From contig BQJV01000114.1 in the NCBI GenBank assembly GCA_021604885.1, forward strand, positions 1 to 8,458: 8,458 nucleotides of DNA, in the 5' to 3' direction. The translations under genes were made by a program, and so were the position numbers. This document shows, in pieces, positions 6,244 to 8,458 of this stretch (positions within the stretch are counted from its first letter, which is position 1; every line of letters begins with the position of its first letter). Below the pieces are notes generated by a model. It saw only the letters and a program-made list of their open reading frames with translations, did not search any database and was not told the DNA's origin. The stretch is from Acidimicrobiales bacterium. Lineage in GTDB: Bacteria; Actinomycetota; Acidimicrobiia; Acidimicrobiales; Aldehydirespiratoraceae.

Positions 6244-7461
6244 ATGGACTTCGACTTCCCGCCCGACGACGATCCTCGCCGTGTCGAGGTCAGGGAGTGG
6301 CTCGACGCGCACCCGCAGCCGTCACCGCGCGATCTCCTGGAGCGGGGCCTCATCGTTCCCCACTGGCCGGCCCCCTACGGCCTCAGCGCCGATCCGATGC
6401 ACCAGATCATCATCGACGAGGAACTCAGCCGAGCCGGCGTGCGTCGTCCGCCCAACCCGATCGGCATCGGCTGGGCGGGTCCGACGATCCTCCAGGCGGG
6501 TACGGAGGAGCAGAAGGCTCGCTTCCTTCCCGGTCTCCTGACCGGCGAGGACATCTACTGTCAGATGTTCAGCGAGCCGGATGCGGGCTCGGATCTCGCC
6601 GCTCTGGCGACCCGGGCCGAGCGCGACGGCGACGAGTACGTGATCAATGGCTCGAAGATCTGGACCAGCGGCGGGCACTACTCGAAGTACGGGATCCTGA
6701 TCGCCCGCACCAACCCGGACGCGCCCAAGCACAAGGGCATCAGCTACTTCATCTGTCCGACCGACCTGCCCGGACTCACCATGTCCCCGATCGTGGACAT
6801 GACCACCGCACACTCGTTCAACGAGACGTTCTTCGACGATGTGCGGCTCCCGGCGGAGTATCTGATCGGTGACGAGAACGACGGTTGGCGCCTGGCGAAG
6901 GTCACCCTGGCGAACGAGCGGGTCTCGTTGAGCTCGGCCGGCTCGCTGTGGGGCGCCGGGCCGTCCGCCGAACTTCTCGTCGACCTGATCCGCAACGGCG
7001 TAGCCACGGCGGACCCGATCCTGCGGGAGCGGGTCGCCCGCCTGCACATCGAGGCCGAGGTGCTGCGGTTGAACCGCCTCCGGACATTGAGCGCTCGCCT
7101 CAACGGGAAGACGCCGGGCCCGGAGGCGTCGATCCAGAAGATCATGGCGGACGAGCATGGTCAGCATGTGATGGAGCTCGCGAAGGACGTGGCCGGCACC
7201 GCAGGACTGCTCGCCGGTTCGGGGCCGGTCGGCACCGTGCCGCTCCCGATGCGCAGCGGCGCGACGGAGGTGAACGTCGCGGACGAGATGCCGGGTGTGG
7301 ACCGCATCTGGCACTACGGCTATCTCTTCTCGCCCGCGCTGACGCTCGGCGGAGGGACGTTCGCCGTCCAGCGCAACATCGTCGCGGAGATGGTCCTCGG
7401 GCTGCCCCGCGAGCCGAACGTCGAGCAGGGCCTCACCTGGAAGGAGACCCGGGCACGATGA
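6244..7461 (+). CDS. Acyl-CoA dehydrogenase (FadE-like), catalytic base probably Glu225
   Basis: Predicted 405 residues, within the normal range for the family. These FAD enzymes oxidise acyl-CoA to trans-2-enoyl-CoA and pass electrons to ETF. The signature SEPDAGSD lies at 110-117, and KIWTSGGHYSKYGILIARTN is the usual flavin-side strand and loop. The C-terminal helix reads GGGTFAVQRNIVAEMVLGLPRE. The position of the classical medium-chain catalytic Glu (YEGT in MCAD) is Gly370 here. A Glu in the helix-G segment LANERVSL (Glu225) is placed like the base of isovaleryl-CoA and long-chain dehydrogenases; this alignment was done by eye. ATG 6244 lies two bases after the AtuA stop; the open frame upstream (from 6172) is AtuA coding sequence and is not used. 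Its role is likely to make the enoyl-CoA that the carboxylase uses, or to act earlier on the same chain. Confidence 0.92.
   Translation: MDFDFPPDDDPRRVEVREWLDAHPQPSPRDLLERGLIVPHWPAPYGLSADPMHQIIIDEELSRAGVRRPPNPIGIGWAGPTILQAGTEEQKARFLPGLLTGEDIYCQMFSEPDAGSDLAALATRAERDGDEYVINGSKIWTSGGHYSKYGILIARTNPDAPKHKGISYFICPTDLPGLTMSPIVDMTTAHSFNETFFDDVRLPAEYLIGDENDGWRLAKVTLANERVSLSSAGSLWGAGPSAELLVDLIRNGVATADPILRERVARLHIEAEVLRLNRLRTLSARLNGKTPGPEASIQKIMADEHGQHVMELAKDVAGTAGLLAGSGPVGTVPLPMRSGATEVNVADEMPGVDRIWHYGYLFSPALTLGGGTFAVQRNIVAEMVLGLPREPNVEQGLTWKETRAR
7441..7446 (+). promoter_or_regulatory. Ribosome binding site for the tetR gene
   Basis: AAGGAG lies inside the end of the dehydrogenase gene, 11 bases before ATG 7458. 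It is the clearest Shine-Dalgarno sequence in the operon and supports the overlapping ATGA start. Confidence 0.55.
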
Positions 7462-8150
7462 GCGGCACGGCCACGACGACGACGCTCGAGGAACGCCTTC
7501 GGTCGGTCCCGCGCCCGGTGCCGCTCTTGAGCCGCGATGGCCATGCGGCCCTCACGTCCCGCCAACGGGAGATCCTCGACGACTTGACCGATCTCATCGT
7601 CGACGGCTTCAGTCACCTGACGATGGCGGACATCGCGGCGCGGCTCGGGTGTTCGCTGCGCACGCTCTACGGCATCGCATCGAGTCGGGATCAGCTCGTC
7701 CTTCTCGCCTGCGACACCGCTCTCTGGCGCACCGGCCGAGGGGCACGTAGCGCGGCGGGTGAAGCCGGCGCGCTCGATCCGCTCGCGACCATCCGCTCGT
7801 ACCTCCGGGCCGCGACGCGGGCCGTGAGCGCGACGACTCCCGCATTCATGGCGGACCTCGCCGGCGTCCCCGGAGGCGCCGAGCTGGGCTCGGCGCACTC
7901 CCGCTACCTGGTCGACATCACAAAGGAGCTGCTCGACGCCGCGGTCGACGCCGGGCAGATCGCCGACGTCGACACGCTGGTGGTCGCGCATGCCATCGCC
8001 GGCATCTCGAACGTGTTCACCCGTCCCGACGTGATCGACACGCTCCCCGGCACGCCGAAGGAAGCCTCCGATCACATTGCTGCCCTGATCCTGCGGGGAC
8101 TGACCACACCGCCCGAAAAGCCGCCGACCGCCGCCCTGGAGTCCTCATGA
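7458..8150 (+). CDS. TetR-family transcriptional regulator
   Basis: Predicted 230 residues, a normal TetR size. After a disordered-looking threonine-rich N-terminus, helix 1 is about 33-50 (LTSRQREILDDLTDLIVDG). The helix-turn-helix follows at about 54-73 (LTMADIAARLGCSLRTLYGI), with the post-recognition segment ASSRDQLVLLACD (74-86). The rest is a helical ligand/dimer domain whose ligand cannot be read from sequence. TetR proteins usually repress and are released by a small molecule; those near acyl-CoA genes often sense an acyl-CoA. ATG 7458 overlaps the dehydrogenase stop (ATGA) and is preceded by AAGGAG at 7441-7446; the longer open frame upstream is a shadow of the dehydrogenase gene. 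Being inside the operon, it would be autoregulated if it binds the inverted repeat at 826-860. Confidence 0.9.
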   Translation: MSGTATTTTLEERLRSVPRPVPLLSRDGHAALTSRQREILDDLTDLIVDGFSHLTMADIAARLGCSLRTLYGIASSRDQLVLLACDTALWRTGRGARSAAGEAGALDPLATIRSYLRAATRAVSATTPAFMADLAGVPGGAELGSAHSRYLVDITKELLDAAVDAGQIADVDTLVVAHAIAGISNVFTRPDVIDTLPGTPKEASDHIAALILRGLTTPPEKPPTAALESS

Positions 8151-8458
8151 ACGTTGCCGATGTCCTCGCCGACCTTCTCGCCGAACAGAACGCACTCGAC
8201 CCGATCGTGCGTGGCCTCACGGCCGACGGCTGGGCCACGCCGACGGCGAGCCCCCGTTGGACGGTCACCGAGCAGGTGGCCCACCTCACGTACTTCGACC
8301 ACGCGGCGGCGTTCGCGATCGAGTATCCCGAACGCTGGGACGAGGAGACCACCCGCCTCTTCGGCGCAGCCGGGGAGGGCGACGCCGGTGTGGATGCGTT
8401 GACACTGGGGCCGGTCCGCGATCTCCCGGCCGCGGACCGCCACGCGGCATGGGTTGAC
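8147..8458 (+). CDS. TIGR03084-like / maleylpyruvate isomerase N-terminal (DinB-fold) protein, 3'-truncated
   Basis: The first 104 codons are present and run off the right edge without a stop. The segment DGWATPTASPRWTVTEQVAHL (residues 28-48) is typical of the mycothiol-dependent maleylpyruvate isomerase N-terminal domain, a four-helix DinB-like fold. His46 in VAHL is in the place of the first metal-binding histidine; the remaining ligands would lie outside the window. From memory, the TIGR03084 family resembles this and is about 260 residues, mostly in actinobacteria. Its reaction is not established: members may use mycothiol or a bound metal, but neither is shown here. ATG 8147 overlaps the tetR stop (ATGA), so it is co-translated with the regulator and belongs to the operon. 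A generic DinB-family thiol transferase is the alternative. Confidence 0.75.
   Translation, partial: MNVADVLADLLAEQNALDPIVRGLTADGWATPTASPRWTVTEQVAHLTYFDHAAAFAIEYPERWDEETTRLFGAAGEGDAGVDALTLGPVRDLPAADRHAAWVD

Larger units (their letters stand above)
872..8458 (+). other. Six-gene operon: carboxylase beta-alpha, AtuA, acyl-CoA dehydrogenase, TetR, TIGR03084-like
   Basis: All six genes lie on one strand with no intergenic gap longer than 2 bases. Junctions are GTGA (2518-2521), an 8-11 base overlap at 4466-4476, two bases (6242-6243), ATGA (7458-7461) and ATGA (8147-8150). The only promoter-like sequence ahead of the group is at 838-866. The right end is outside the window, so further genes may belong to it. 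Confidence 0.85.

Noticed and set aside
6885..7457. Upstream extension of the tetR frame
   Set aside because: Arg-rich out-of-frame reading of the dehydrogenase gene; the TetR fold starts after ATG 7458, which has its own ribosome site.
8257..8457. Open frame on the + strand at the right edge (66 codons)
   Set aside because: Out of frame with the DinB-fold gene that starts at ATG 8147; Arg/Gly-rich shadow.

Overview
High-GC DNA, all genes on the + strand, with GTG/ATG starts and stop-start overlaps. The gene set is a two-subunit biotin-dependent acyl-CoA carboxylase, an AtuA/DUF1446 protein, a FadE-like acyl-CoA dehydrogenase, a TetR regulator and a DinB-fold TIGR03084-type protein. Together these suggest an actinobacterium, possibly of the Acidimicrobiia. 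The phylum call is inference from gene content and style; no rRNA or other marker is present.

Layout: (1) Bases 1-756 hold the 3' part of a branched-chain-amino-acid-type ABC transporter substrate-binding protein, cut by the window edge. (2) Bases 757-874 are the only intergenic space. They hold a perfect 18-bp hairpin with a 3-nt loop (likely terminator), then a large inverted repeat centred on base 843 that overlaps a good candidate promoter (TTGCCC, 17 nt, TACGGT) ending just before the next start codon. (3) From about 872 to the right edge runs a six-gene, tightly coupled operon: carboxylase beta, carboxylase alpha (biotin carboxylase plus biotin carrier), AtuA-like protein, acyl-CoA dehydrogenase, TetR regulator and a TIGR03084-like protein cut by the edge. 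Junctions are GTGA, an ATG overlap of 8-11 nt, a 2-nt gap, ATGA and ATGA.

How the genes may work together: the dehydrogenase would introduce an alpha,beta double bond in an acyl-CoA. The carboxylase, whose beta subunit looks like the 3-methylcrotonyl-/geranyl-CoA branch, would carboxylate the gamma-methyl group of the 3-methyl-enoyl-CoA product. The AtuA protein would take part at an undefined step. This resembles the core of the Pseudomonas Atu (acyclic terpene utilisation) and Liu (leucine/isovalerate) logic. However, no hydratase, lyase or thiolase is in the window, so the substrate remains open: isoprenoid, methyl-branched acid, or something else. The TetR protein is the obvious candidate to bind the inverted repeat over the operon promoter and so control both the pathway and itself.

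The most interesting points are the operator/promoter arrangement with possible leaderless translation, the poorly understood AtuA protein locked into a carboxylase operon, the relocated catalytic base in the dehydrogenase, and the co-transcribed DinB-fold/TIGR03084 protein. I see no mobile element, CRISPR, tRNA or rRNA.
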